DNA of 64,000 nt from JAFASC01 sp034669505 (GCA_034669505.1 JAXDNJ010000020.1:1-64000); one strand, 5' to 3'. Shown: positions 15,886 to 25,507, counted from the stretch's first letter. The notes: generated from the letters alone by a model not told the origin. A program made the numbers and translations.

Positions 15886-16785
15886 ATGGCAAGTTGGCAA
15901 GCGCATGCCATCGACGCGGCTCTGCGGCTGCTCGTCAAAAGACGGCTGCCGCAGGATATCGATATCCCAAAGCTTCGCGCGCGCATCGAGAAGATGGCGC
16001 AGCGCCCGCCGAAGGGCGTGCGGATCAGCCAGGCGAGGGTAGGTTGCCTCGGCGAATGGGTGGAAGTGCCGGGCATTGCCGCGGATGCGCCGGTGATGCT
16101 GTACCTGCATGGTGGTGGCTACGTCGTGTGCTCGCCGCGCACGCACCGCCCGATCACTGCGTTCTTCGCGCATGCGGGGTTTCGCGTCTTCTGCCCGGAC
16201 TACCGCATGGCGCCGGAGCATCCGTTTCCCGCGGCGGTCGATGACGCATTGAGCGCGTATGAGGGCCTGCTCTCGCGCGGCGCTCGTCCGGCTGAGATCG
16301 TCGTCGCCGGCGATTCCGCGGGGGGAGGACTGACGCTCGCGCTGCTCCTAGCCTTGCGCGATCGCAAGCGCCCGCTGCCCGCCGCGGCAGCGCTATTGTC
16401 GCCGTGGACCGACCTCGCGATCACCGGGAAAAGCATCCGAACGAATGCAGGCCGCGACGCCTATCTCAATCCGGAGGGCGCACTAAAGACCGCGCAACTC
16501 TACCTGCACGGCGCCGATCCGCAGACGCCTCTGGCCTCACCGCTTTATGCCGATGTGCACGGCATGCCCCCGGTCATAATCCATGTCGGCCAACGCGAGA
16601 TCCTTCGCGACGATTCCACCCGTCTCGCCGACCGCATTCGCGCGGCAGGGTGCGAAGTGATTCTGTCGGTCTGGCCGGTCGTCCCGCACGTCTGGCAAAT
16701 CTTCAATCGCATCGTTCCGGAAGGCCGCCAATCGCTCGGACAGATGGCGGAGTTCCTTCGCCAGCGCGTTCGCAAGGATAAATAG
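15886..16785 (+). CDS. Alpha/beta hydrolase fold-3 esterase, hormone-sensitive-lipase type
   Basis: A 299-residue esterase. It has the HSL-family oxyanion motif HGGGY (in YLHGGGYVVCSP, about residue 75) and the nucleophile elbow GDSAGGGL (about residue 145), with late Asp (ILRDDSTRL) and His (VVPHVWQIF) that complete a plausible triad. No signal peptide is apparent, so it is probably cytoplasmic. It lies 23 bp after the HMG-CoA reductase-like gene on the same strand and 30 bp before corA. The substrate is unknown; short- to medium-chain acyl esters are usual for the family. Confidence 0.88.
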   Translation: MASWQAHAIDAALRLLVKRRLPQDIDIPKLRARIEKMAQRPPKGVRISQARVGCLGEWVEVPGIAADAPVMLYLHGGGYVVCSPRTHRPITAFFAHAGFRVFCPDYRMAPEHPFPAAVDDALSAYEGLLSRGARPAEIVVAGDSAGGGLTLALLLALRDRKRPLPAAAALLSPWTDLAITGKSIRTNAGRDAYLNPEGALKTAQLYLHGADPQTPLASPLYADVHGMPPVIIHVGQREILRDDSTRLADRIRAAGCEVILSVWPVVPHVWQIFNRIVPEGRQSLGQMAEFLRQRVRKDK

Positions 16786-16815
16786 CCGACGCATGCCAAG
16801 CGGCATTTCGAACCG

Positions 16816-17802
16816 ATGCTGAAGCTCGAACGCCTTTCGCATGCAGGCGAGGTTCAGGCCGACTTGTCGGCTGACAAACTTCCGCCGAATGTCGGATGGA
16901 TCGATCTGTTCAGTCCCACACCCGAGGAGATCGCCTATATCAAGCGCGTGGCTGGTCTGAACGTGCCCGGCCGCGACAAGCTCGTCGAAATCGAGAACTC
17001 AAGCCGGCTACATATCGAAGATGGTGCTCTCTACCTCAGCATGCCGACGATCTTCCGGCGGGGCGACATGGTCGGTCGCACGCCGCTTGGATTTCTTCTG
17101 ACGCCGAAGATTGTCGTAACAGTGCGTTTCGAGGATTTGAAAGCATTCGCCGACGTGAGGCAGCGTCTTGCCGACAAGGACCACGATTGTGCCGGCTCGA
17201 CCGGGATTTTCGCCAGCATTCTCGAAGCAATCGTCGATCGTACCGCCGACGTGCTGGAACATGTCGAAGCGAAGCTCGACGAAATTTCCGACATGATCTT
17301 TCGGGAGGAAGCGGCCCCGGAGAAAGCTCAGGCGCCCGGCCGCGAGACGGAGCGCCTGAGAGGAATTCTGCGGCAAGTCGGACGCTCGGGCGACATGACC
17401 TCCAATATCCGCGACTGCCTGCTCGGCATTGGGCGGATCGTGCCTTATGTCGAAAACCACGGCGGCGACTGGATTTCTTCGCAGAACAAGCAGCGGCTTG
17501 CGGTCGTCAAGCAGGACGTCGCTTCGCTTGACGATTACAAGACGCATCTCACCGACAAGATCCAGTTCCTGCTCGATGCGACGCTCGGGCTGACCAATAT
17601 CGATCAGAACAATATTTTCCGCGTCCTCACCATCGTGTCGGTCGTCGGCATACCCCCGACGCTCATCGCCGGCATCTACGGCATGAATTTCAAAAATATG
17701 CCGGAGCTTAGTTGGGAATGGGGTTACCCGATCGGCCTCGCGGTGATCGCGTTGAGCGGCATTGTCCCGACTATCTGGTTCAAGGTGAAGGGCTGGTTCT
17801 AG
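16816..17802 (+). CDS. corA: CorA-family magnesium transporter
   Basis: A 328-residue divalent-cation channel. The N-terminal cytoplasmic domain leads through a long helical stalk to two C-terminal membrane helices, with the family-defining YGMNF at the end of the first. The sequence between (KNMPELSWEWG) is the periplasmic loop, and the second helix ends in the basic tail KVKGWF. Family members form pentamers and carry Mg2+, sometimes Co2+ or Zn2+. The last four bases (CTAG, 17799-17802) are shared with the stop of the convergent binding-protein gene. Confidence 0.92.
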   Translation: MLKLERLSHAGEVQADLSADKLPPNVGWIDLFSPTPEEIAYIKRVAGLNVPGRDKLVEIENSSRLHIEDGALYLSMPTIFRRGDMVGRTPLGFLLTPKIVVTVRFEDLKAFADVRQRLADKDHDCAGSTGIFASILEAIVDRTADVLEHVEAKLDEISDMIFREEAAPEKAQAPGRETERLRGILRQVGRSGDMTSNIRDCLLGIGRIVPYVENHGGDWISSQNKQRLAVVKQDVASLDDYKTHLTDKIQFLLDATLGLTNIDQNNIFRVLTIVSVVGIPPTLIAGIYGMNFKNMPELSWEWGYPIGLAVIALSGIVPTIWFKVKGWF

Positions 17803-18590
17803 CGCTCACCTGCGGTCGGAGCGACGCTCGCCGATTGCCCGCTTTCGGCGAGTGCTTTTTCGACGAAGCCCGAACGCTTCATCTCCTCGATGAAATTACC
17901 GAGGTAACGCGCGCCGGTCTCGCGGCCCTTCGGCGAGCACATGGCCTGCTGGATGCTCATGAAACGCCCCTCCATCACGCGCGTCCCCGGATGCGAACTG
18001 GCGTAAGTGACGAGCGGCTGGCGCACGCCCGCGAGCACGTCCGTCTTTCCGTGTTCGAACTCGCTTACCGCGGCCGCGGAGTCCGAACCGCGGATGAGCT
18101 TCGCGTTCTTCAGCGCGCGGGTGAGATAAAGATCGTACGCGCTGTTCTCGGCAACGGCGACGCGCACCCCGTCCTTGTCGACGTCCTCGACCGTTTGCAG
18201 CGGTGAGTTCGCCGGCGAAAGATAGGTGCCCTCGATCAGCACATAGGGCGGCGTGAAGTCGATCGTTGCGGCGCGGGTTGGATCGATCGCCAGAAACGCA
18301 ATGTCCCATTTGTCCTGCGACGCGGCCGCGGCGACCTTTCCGGCCTCCTCAAAGGTCACGAAATCGATTGGCACACTCAGGCGCTTGGCTAGCTCGCGGG
18401 CGAGCGCGGCCGAGACGCCCCTGGGCTCTCCGTTCGGGCCGCGTTGCGCGAGGACAGGATTGCCGAAGTTGATTGCCACCCGTAGCTTGCCGCTCGGCGC
18501 GAGGTCCTTGGCCGCAGGCGTCGATTCCTGCGCCGCGGCCGCTAGAACAAAGGACGCGAGATAAAGAAGCGAGAGAGAGGTGCGGAGCAT
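17799..18590 (-). CDS. Periplasmic solute-binding protein, amino-acid ABC type (SBP family 3)
   Basis: A 263-residue exported binding protein with a signal peptide (MLRTSLSLLYLASFVLAAAA) and the family 3 fold: GKLRVAINFGNP, the motif GVSAALARELAKRLSVPIDFV, and DIAFLAIDPTRAATIDFTPPY. Such proteins deliver polar amino acids or related ligands to ABC permeases. No permease or ATPase gene lies nearby, so it is an orphan; some relatives act as catalytic or sensory proteins instead. It is divergent from the AAHS transporter gene. Confidence 0.85.
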   Translation of the reverse strand: MLRTSLSLLYLASFVLAAAAQESTPAAKDLAPSGKLRVAINFGNPVLAQRGPNGEPRGVSAALARELAKRLSVPIDFVTFEEAGKVAAAASQDKWDIAFLAIDPTRAATIDFTPPYVLIEGTYLSPANSPLQTVEDVDKDGVRVAVAENSAYDLYLTRALKNAKLIRGSDSAAAVSEFEHGKTDVLAGVRQPLVTYASSHPGTRVMEGRFMSIQQAMCSPKGRETGARYLGNFIEEMKRSGFVEKALAESGQSASVAPTAGER

Positions 18591-18684
18591 CGGAGACCTG
18601 CCGGGACGGAAAACGCCAGTCTAGGCCGGCCCTGCGGGTTCGCCAATGTGCCCCGCCGCTAATAAAAATGAGGGGGAGAGCTGC

Positions 18685-20040
18685 ATGGCCGAGGTCGATG
18701 TTACCAAGCTGATCGATCAGCAGAAGATCAGCCGCTACCAGATCATGGTCGCCGGGCTCTGCGCGGCGGTCGTCTTCATGGACGGCTTCGATGCGCAGGC
18801 GATCGGCTATGTCGCGCCGAGCCTCGGCGCCGCATGGAAGCTGCAGAAGGGCGCGCTCGGTCCGGTCTTCGGTGCCGGTCTCTTCGGCCTGATGCTCGGC
18901 GCGTTGATCTTCGGCCCGGTTGCCGACCGCATCGGCCGCAAACCGGTCATCATCGTGAGCGTGCTGTGGTTTGGCACCTGCACTTTGCTGACGGTCACTG
19001 CGACATCGCTCGACGGCCTTTTTTGGTGGCGTCTGCTGACAGGGCTCGGCCTTGGGGGCGCGATGCCGAACGCGATCGCGCTCACCTCGGAGTATAGCCC
19101 GCAGCGCAGCCGCGCCACGATGGTCATGGTGATGTTCATCGGCTTCTCGCTCGGCTCGGCGATCGGCGGGCTGATCGCGGCGCAATTCATCTCGAAATAC
19201 GGCTGGACGTCGGTGTTCTGGCTCGGCGGTCTGGTGCCGATCGCGCTTGCGCCTCTTCTCTACTTCATCCTGCCGGAATCCATCCGGCTGCTCGCCTTGC
19301 GCGGCAGCGAGGATAGTCGCATCCGCGCGTTGATGGCTCGCATCAATCCCGATCTTCGGCTCGGAGAGGCGCATTTCGTTATCAGCGAGGAGCATCCGCG
19401 CGGATTCACCGTCATGCACCTGTTCACGGAAGGGCGCGCGCGCGCGACGATCCTGTTCTGGGTCATGTTCTTCATGAACCTGCTCGACTTGTATTTCCTG
19501 GCGAATTGGCTGCCGACCGTCATCAACAATGCCGGCCTCTCCGTCGAACTCGCCGTCATCACGACCAGTCTCCTGCAAGTTGGCGGCGCGGTCGGTGTGC
19601 TTGTCATGGCGCGATTGATGGACAGGGGAAATCCGTATCTCGTTCTCGGCTGCGCGTTTTTCTTTGCGGCCATCCTCATCGCCAGCATCGGGTCTGCCGG
19701 AAGCACGGTCGCGCTGCTCATTCCGGCGGTTTTTGCAACCGGCTTCTGCGTCGTTGGCGCGCAAATCGGATCTAATGCTCTGGCCGCCACTTTTTATCCG
19801 ACGTTCATTCGCTCTACGGGTGTCGGGTGGGCGCTCGGAATCGGGCGCATCGGATCGATTGTAGGACCGGTTCTCGGCGGACTTATGCTGAATGCGGAAT
19901 GGCACACGCCGACGATCTTTCTGATCGGCGCCGTTCCGGTGCTCATCGCCAGCTGCGCGGTCGTGGTGATGAGCCAGCTTCCATCCTCGAAGCGGCATCT
20001 CGAGGAGCGCGCGATCGGCGGCGCTGTCGCCGGCCATTGA
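18685..20040 (+). CDS. MFS transporter, aromatic acid:proton symporter (AAHS) type
   Basis: A 451-residue, twelve-helix permease. The segment FMDGFDAQAIGYVAPSLG in helix 1 is the AAHS signature, and GPVADRIGRKPVII is the conserved loop 2-3 motif. Members import aromatic acids such as 4-hydroxybenzoate, protocatechuate or gallate. The start is ATG 18685 with a GGGGGAGAG site; an in-frame ATG 13 codons upstream lacks one. The next gene, an FAD monooxygenase, starts one base after the stop, so the two are almost certainly co-transcribed and share a substrate pathway. Confidence 0.9.
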   Translation: MAEVDVTKLIDQQKISRYQIMVAGLCAAVVFMDGFDAQAIGYVAPSLGAAWKLQKGALGPVFGAGLFGLMLGALIFGPVADRIGRKPVIIVSVLWFGTCTLLTVTATSLDGLFWWRLLTGLGLGGAMPNAIALTSEYSPQRSRATMVMVMFIGFSLGSAIGGLIAAQFISKYGWTSVFWLGGLVPIALAPLLYFILPESIRLLALRGSEDSRIRALMARINPDLRLGEAHFVISEEHPRGFTVMHLFTEGRARATILFWVMFFMNLLDLYFLANWLPTVINNAGLSVELAVITTSLLQVGGAVGVLVMARLMDRGNPYLVLGCAFFFAAILIASIGSAGSTVALLIPAVFATGFCVVGAQIGSNALAATFYPTFIRSTGVGWALGIGRIGSIVGPVLGGLMLNAEWHTPTIFLIGAVPVLIASCAVVVMSQLPSSKRHLEERAIGGAVAGH

Positions 20041-20041
20041 G

Positions 20042-21283
20042 GTGAAGGGCGTGGACGAGGTCCTCATCATTGGTGCGGGGATTTGCGGGCTGACGCTGGC
20101 GCTCAATCTGCACCAACGCGGCATTCCCTGCCGCGTCTTCGAACGCGCCCCCGAAATGAAGGAGCTCGGCGTCGGCATCACGCTGCTGCCGCATGGCATG
20201 CGCGAATTCACTGCGCTCGGACTACAGGACCAATTGCTGGCCGTCGGCATCGAGAACAGCGAGAGCCGTTTCTACAATCGCTTCGGCCAACTGATCTACC
20301 GCGAGCCACGGGGCAAATCCGCCGGCTATGAGTTTCCGGAAGTCGGAATTCATCGCGGCCGTTTGCAGATCCTGCTCTACGAGGCCGCATGCTCCCGTCT
20401 CGGCGCGGAGCGGATCGAGCTCAATCGCACGTGTGTCGGCGTCGAGCAGGATGAGCAAAGCGTCCGCGTGCTCTTACAGGACACGACCAGGGGACAGATG
20501 CTTCCTGCCACACAGGGAAGTCTGGTGATCGCGTGTGATGGCGTGAATTCAACCATCCGCAAGCAATTTTATGCGGATGACGCGGTTGCCTTCACCGGAA
20601 TCAACACGTGGCGCGGCGTCACGCGGCGGAGGCCGATCCTCGATGGCCGCACATATCTCAGAATCGGCTCCATTCTCACCGGCAAGATCGTGATCTATCC
20701 GATCGTGGATGACGTCGATGGCGCGGGCAACCAGCTGATCAATTGGACGACCGAGATCAAGCGCGATGCGCCGCGCAAGAACGACTGGAACGAGCCCGGC
20801 GATCTCGCTGATTTCTATCCGATATATGCAGGCTGGACGTTCGATTGGCTCGACGTCGCGCAATTGATTCGTGAATCGGAGGTCATCCTCGAATATCCGA
20901 TGGTCGACAAGGATCCGGTCGACCGCTGGACGTTCGGCCGCGTCACCTTGGCCGGGGACGCGGCGCATCCGATGTATCCGCGCGGCTCCAACGGCTCGGC
21001 GCAGGCGGTGATCGACGCGCGCGTGCTCGCCGATTATCTGCAGCAAGCATCAGATCCGCGCGAGGCGCTGCGGGCTTACGAGGCCGAGCGCTTGCCGGCG
21101 ACGGCGCGCGTGGTGCGTACCAACCGCGCATTCCCGCCGGACTTCATCAACATCAAGGTCGAGGAACTTGTCGGCGACAAGCCGTTCGACAATCTCGACG
21201 ATTATATCACACAGGACGAGTTGCGCGCTCTCTCGGATGAGTACAAGAAGACCGCTGGGTTTGCGCGTATTGCCGTGCGCTGA
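20042..21283 (+). CDS. FAD-dependent monooxygenase, aromatic hydroxylase type
   Basis: A 413-residue flavoprotein of the group A hydroxylase family. Visible are the N-terminal dinucleotide fold (IIGAGICGLTLALNLHQRG), the DG motif (ACDGVNSTIRKQF) and the second FAD motif (LAGDAAHPMYPRGSNGSAQAV). The pattern LPHGMREF with INWTTEI and EYPMVDKDP is that of the 'flavin-dependent oxidoreductase' subgroup related to salicylate hydroxylases. The start is GTG 20042, with GTG 20051 as an alternative. Placed between an AAHS importer and an IsdG-like enzyme, it probably hydroxylates the imported aromatic compound. Confidence 0.88.
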   Translation: MKGVDEVLIIGAGICGLTLALNLHQRGIPCRVFERAPEMKELGVGITLLPHGMREFTALGLQDQLLAVGIENSESRFYNRFGQLIYREPRGKSAGYEFPEVGIHRGRLQILLYEAACSRLGAERIELNRTCVGVEQDEQSVRVLLQDTTRGQMLPATQGSLVIACDGVNSTIRKQFYADDAVAFTGINTWRGVTRRRPILDGRTYLRIGSILTGKIVIYPIVDDVDGAGNQLINWTTEIKRDAPRKNDWNEPGDLADFYPIYAGWTFDWLDVAQLIRESEVILEYPMVDKDPVDRWTFGRVTLAGDAAHPMYPRGSNGSAQAVIDARVLADYLQQASDPREALRAYEAERLPATARVVRTNRAFPPDFINIKVEELVGDKPFDNLDDYITQDELRALSDEYKKTAGFARIAVR

Positions 21284-21345
21284 TGTTCTCTTATCTGGGC
21301 GCGGCGTAGGCCTATCTGCGCACGGGCTAGCAATGTGAGGCTCCG

Positions 21346-21690
21346 ATGTTCATCGCGATGAACCGCTTCAAGGTGATCAAAGGCGAAGAGAAAGCCTTCG
21401 AGCATGTCTGGCTATCGCGTGACACGCATCTGCAAAGCGTGCCGGGATTTATGACCTTCCACCTGCTGCGCGGGCCTGAGGCCGAGGACCATACGCTCTA
21501 CTCCTCGCATTCCGTCTGGGCCAATCAGGCCGCTTTCACCGCCTGGACGCAATCCGAAGCATTTCGGGGCGCGCATCGCAGTGCCGGCGGCAACAAGCCG
21601 CTTTATCTCGGTCACCCGCAGTTCGAAGGCTTTGAAGTACTGCAGACGGTTGAGGGCGCATCGCGCGGCGCGCGCCCGGCGGCGGAGTAG
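21346..21690 (+). CDS. IsdG/HmuQ-like heme-degrading monooxygenase (ABM fold)
   Basis: A 114-residue dimeric alpha/beta-barrel protein. It keeps the IsdG catalytic trio at almost the canonical numbering: Asn 6 (AMNRF), Trp 67 (FTAWTQS) and His 77 (FRGAHRS). The sequence strongly resembles the rhizobial heme oxygenases HmuQ/HmuD (FHLLRGPEAEDHTLY, NKPLYLGHPQFEGFEVLQ). Such enzymes open the heme ring to release iron, although other ABM proteins oxidise quinones. The neighbours are aromatic-catabolic rather than heme-uptake genes, with no TonB receptor or hmu transporter beside it, so a heme role is the family inference. Confidence 0.82.
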   Translation: MFIAMNRFKVIKGEEKAFEHVWLSRDTHLQSVPGFMTFHLLRGPEAEDHTLYSSHSVWANQAAFTAWTQSEAFRGAHRSAGGNKPLYLGHPQFEGFEVLQTVEGASRGARPAAE

Positions 21691-21762
21691 CGCGCTGGTC
21701 ACGAAAATGTGCAGTTTCCTTCTACCTGCCGCGTAATAAGAGGCGGGCAGGGAGGGTCATGC

Positions 21763-22654
21763 ATGCCGCTTGAGAAACGCCCGTTCAAAGTCATCATCAT
21801 TGCCGGTTCCGCGCGGCGGATCGACGGCTGCCCGGGACTCGATTCAAAGGCTCGTGCTTTGATGCACCGCATGCTCGGCCAGATGCCGGCCGGCTGGCAG
21901 GTCGATCACGAGGATATTTCTAACGAGCACGGCAAGCCGAAAATTCAGGGCTGCAACGGCTGCGTTGGCTCCTCAATGGCGCTTTGCGTGTGGCCCTGCA
22001 ATTGTTACGGGCCGCGCAGCCAAACGCAGCCCGATCTCATGTGGGATCTCAATCTTTATCAGCGCCTCGCGCGCGTCGACGCCTGGGCGATCATCGGGCC
22101 GGTCTGGTGGTACGGCCCGAGCACGATCTGAAGACGATGTTCGACCGGCTCGTTTGTATGAGCGGCGGCAATCCGCGCCCCGATCTCCTCGACAAGAAGA
22201 GCACGCTGAAGGCGCAAGCGCTGGAAAAGAGCCCGCAATGGAAGGAGCTCACGCGCAATCATCTCGAGGGCCGCACCGCCGCGTTCTTTTGCTACGGCGA
22301 CGAGGCGCGAACGAACTTGATGCGGACCGGCGTCCGAAGATTTTAAAGCACAAGGAATGGTTCGCGCCTGATGAAGAGCCGTATCAGGGCAAGGAGCGCG
22401 AGGCCTATCAGGGCCTCGTCTGGCAATGCCGCTTCAGCGGCATCGAAGTGCCGGATCATTTGTGGAAACACGCCTCGATCGGATTGAACCGGCCTTACGC
22501 CGACGATCAGGCCGACGACATGATGGGCGAGGCTGAGGCGCTCGCCTGCTTCGATGCATGGGTTGCGGCCTTCGTGAAGCACGTCAGGGATAAGGGGCTG
22601 GTGCCCGGCACCGCGGATGCCGAGAAGGGCGCGAAATCAACGACGAATGTGTAA
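21763..22654 (+). pseudogene. Flavodoxin/NAD(P)H-dependent oxidoreductase-like gene with two frameshifts
   Basis: Homology runs through three frames. The first part (MPLEKRPFKVIIIAGSARR to GPVWWYGPS, an FMN-binding flavodoxin fold) ends at 22131. It continues one frame away with DLKTMFDRLVCMSGGNPRP to FFCYGDEA (about 22125-22305), and then in the third frame with ANELDADRRPKILKHKEWF to the stop at 22654. Each shift can be repaired by one added base (near 22126 and near 22308, the latter in a G run), giving a 297-residue protein. Either the gene is dead or the consensus has two missing bases. It is the last gene of the plus-strand aromatic run. Confidence 0.8.
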
Positions 22655-22657
22655 GCG

Positions 22658-25507
22658 TTAGCCCCGCGCGCGTTTGGCGGGCTTGCTTGCAGGCGCCGCT
22701 TTCGCCGCCTTCTTGGCCGGCGGTTTCGCTGCGGAGCGCTTGCCGGCCGCCGCCTTCTTCGCCGGCGCTTTGCGCGCGCTGCTCTTTCGCGCCGGCTTTG
22801 AACCGCCGCCTTTCGCGTCGATCAGTTCGATCGCGTCCTGCAGCGAGATCGCATCCGGCGCGGTGCTCTTCGGCAGCGTCGCATTGACTTTGCCATGGCT
22901 CACATAGGGACCGTAGCGTCCCTCGCGCAGCACGATCTTGCCGCCGGAGGGATGCTCGCCGAGCAATTTGCCGTCGCCGGCGGCGGGCGCGCCGCTCGCC
23001 TTCGCGCGCAATAGTTCGACTGCTTGCTCGAGCGTCAGGTCGTCGGGATTGGTGCCGCGCGGGATCGTCGCGTTGATCTTGCCCCAATTCACATAAGCGC
23101 CGAAGCGCCCCGGCTTCACGGCGACCACGCCACCTTCGGGATGATCGCTGAGCACGCGCCCCGCCGGCGCCGAGCCGAAACGCCCGCCGCCGCGGCCGCT
23201 CTCCTTTGCGACGATCAGATCGATCGCGCGATTGCCGCCGATCTCCAGGACGTCATCGTCGCGGCCGAGATTGGCGTACGTGCGCCCATGCTGCACATAC
23301 GTGCCATAGCGCCCGATGCCCGCAACGATCGGCTCGCCGCTTTCCGGATGTTTCGCGACTTCGCGCGGCAGCGCGAGCAGCTTCAGCGCTTTCTCTAAAG
23401 TGACGTCCTCGGGCTTCAGGTCTTTCGGCAGGGACGAGCGCTTCGGCTTGTCGCCTTCCTCCTCCGGCTCGCCGAGCTGGATGTAGGCGCCGAAGCGGCC
23501 ATCGCGCAGCGTTACTTCCGCGCCGGTTTCGGGATCGCGGCCGAGCGCCTTGACGCCCGGCTTTTCGCCCTCCGGCGCGTTCGGATCGGGCGGCGTCAGC
23601 GTGCGGGTGTAGCGGCAGTCCGGATAGTTCGAGCAGCCGATGAAGGCGCCGAACTTGCCGACTTTGAGCGACAGCTGGCCCTCGCTGCACGACGGGCAAG
23701 CGCGCGGGTTCGAGCCATCCGCCTTCGGCGGGAAGATGTGCGGACCGAGAAGCTCGTTCAGGCTATCGAGCACTTCGGTCGTGCGCAGATCTTTCGTCTC
23801 GTCGACCGCGCCGGAAAAATCGCGCCAGAAATCGCGCAGGACCTGCTTCCAGTCGATCTCGTGGTTCGAGACCCGGTCGAGCTTTTCTTCGAGATCGGCA
23901 GTGAAATCGTATTCGACGTACCGCGCGAAGAAGCTCTCGAGAAAGGCGACGACCAGCCGGCCTTTGTCCTCGGGATAAAGCCGCTTCTTGTCGATACGCA
24001 CGTAATCGCGATCGCGTAGGACCGCGAGGGTCGAGGCGTAAGTCGAGGGCCGGCCGATGCCGAGCTCCTCCATCCGCTTGACCAGCGTCGCCTCGGTGAA
24101 ACGCGGCGGCGGTTCGGTGAAATGCTGCGTCGCGTCGATCTTCTCGCGCTTCAGCGCGTCGCCTTCCGACATCGGCGGCAGACGGCCGGACTCGTCGTCC
24201 TCCTCGTCGTCGCGGCCTTCCTGGTAGAGCGTGAGGAAGCCGTCGAAGCGCACAACTTGGCCGGTGGCGCGCAGATCGATCGTCCGGCCGCCGGCCTTCG
24301 CCTCGATCTCGACGGTGGTGCGCTCGAGTTCGGCCGATTCCATCTGGCTTGCGAGAGTGCGCGTCCAGATGAGGTCGTAGAGCTTCTGCTGCTCTGGCTC
24401 GAGTTGCCGCGCCACAGCTTTTGGCAGGCGCGCCATGTCGGTCGGGCGGATCGCCTCGTGCGCTTCCTGCGCGTTCTTGGTCTTCGCCGTGTATTTCCGC
24501 GGCGCGCCGGGGAGGTATTCCTGCCCATATTCCTTGGCGATGACCTTGCGCGCACCCGCGATCGCCTCCGGCGCCATGTCGACGCCGTCGGTGCGCATAT
24601 AAGTGATGAGGCCGACCGTCTCGCCGCCGATATCGACACCCTCATAGAGGCGCTGGGCGATCTGCATTGTGCGCGCCGGCGCAAAGCCGAGCTTGCGCGA
24701 CGCCTCCTGCTGGAGGGTCGACGTCGTAAACGGCGCATAGGGGTGGCGCTTCGCCGGCTTCGCCTCAACCGAGCGGATAATGAAGGCCGCCTGCAGCAGG
24801 GCGGCCTTGAAGGCCTCGGCCTCGGCGCCGGTGCCGACGTCGAGGCGGTTGATGCGCCGGCCGTCGGCGCCGACGAGCCGGGCGGTGAACGGCGCCCCAT
24901 CCTTGGTCAGGAGATGCGCGACCAGCGACCAGTACTCGCGCGCGACGAACTTCTCGATGTCGAGCTCGCGGTCGCAGACGAGCCGCAGCGCCACCGACTG
25001 CACGCGCCCGGCCGAGCGGGCGCCGGGGAGCTTGCGCCAAAGCACCGGCGACAGCGTGAAACCGACGAGATAGTCGAGCGCGCGGCGGGCGAGATAGGCA
25101 TCGACCAAGGCCGTGTCGATCTCGCGCGGATGCTTCATCGCATCGAGGATCGCGTCCTTCGTAACCGCGTTGAAGACGACCCGCTCAACCCGTTTGTCTT
25201 TCAGGACTTTTTTGCCGCGCAGGATCTCGAGCACGTGCCACGAAATCGCTTCGCCCTCGCGGTCGGGGTCGGTCGCCAGGATCACCTTGTCGGCGTCTTT
25301 CACAGCCTTGGCGATGTCGGAGAGGCGCTTGCCCGACTTGGCGTCGACCTCCCACTTCATGGCGAAATCGGCGTTGGGATCGACCGACCCGTCCTTCGAG
25401 GGCAGGTCGCGTACGTGGCCGAACGAGGCGTAAACCTCGTAGTCCTTGCCTAGATATTTGTTGATCGTCTTGGCCTTGGCGGGCGACTCGACGATGACGA
25501 CGTTCAT
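22658..25507 (-). CDS. topA: DNA topoisomerase I
   Basis: A 949-residue type IA topoisomerase relaxing negative supercoils. The TOPRIM domain holds the catalytic acidic residues (Glu 8 and DPDREGE at 80-86); the active-site Tyr is about residue 303 in GLITYMRTDG. A four-Cys zinc ribbon near residue 600 (CPSCSEG, CSNYPDC) is followed by several C-terminal repeats of the GRFGAYVNWG type and a Lys/Ala-rich tail (PAKKAAAGKRSAAKP) for DNA contact. The start at 25507 gives the canonical MNVVIVESPAKAKTI. In many relatives topA sits beside plsY and dprA; here it is about 10 kb from plsY. Confidence 0.97.
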   Translation of the reverse strand: MNVVIVESPAKAKTINKYLGKDYEVYASFGHVRDLPSKDGSVDPNADFAMKWEVDAKSGKRLSDIAKAVKDADKVILATDPDREGEAISWHVLEILRGKKVLKDKRVERVVFNAVTKDAILDAMKHPREIDTALVDAYLARRALDYLVGFTLSPVLWRKLPGARSAGRVQSVALRLVCDRELDIEKFVAREYWSLVAHLLTKDGAPFTARLVGADGRRINRLDVGTGAEAEAFKAALLQAAFIIRSVEAKPAKRHPYAPFTTSTLQQEASRKLGFAPARTMQIAQRLYEGVDIGGETVGLITYMRTDGVDMAPEAIAGARKVIAKEYGQEYLPGAPRKYTAKTKNAQEAHEAIRPTDMARLPKAVARQLEPEQQKLYDLIWTRTLASQMESAELERTTVEIEAKAGGRTIDLRATGQVVRFDGFLTLYQEGRDDEEDDESGRLPPMSEGDALKREKIDATQHFTEPPPRFTEATLVKRMEELGIGRPSTYASTLAVLRDRDYVRIDKKRLYPEDKGRLVVAFLESFFARYVEYDFTADLEEKLDRVSNHEIDWKQVLRDFWRDFSGAVDETKDLRTTEVLDSLNELLGPHIFPPKADGSNPRACPSCSEGQLSLKVGKFGAFIGCSNYPDCRYTRTLTPPDPNAPEGEKPGVKALGRDPETGAEVTLRDGRFGAYIQLGEPEEEGDKPKRSSLPKDLKPEDVTLEKALKLLALPREVAKHPESGEPIVAGIGRYGTYVQHGRTYANLGRDDDVLEIGGNRAIDLIVAKESGRGGGRFGSAPAGRVLSDHPEGGVVAVKPGRFGAYVNWGKINATIPRGTNPDDLTLEQAVELLRAKASGAPAAGDGKLLGEHPSGGKIVLREGRYGPYVSHGKVNATLPKSTAPDAISLQDAIELIDAKGGGSKPARKSSARKAPAKKAAAGKRSAAKPPAKKAAKAAPASKPAKRARG

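Noticed and set aside
24122..25453. 443-codon open frame antisense to topA
   Set aside because: High-GC coding DNA leaves the antisense frame open. topA is well supported and the product looks like composition noise.
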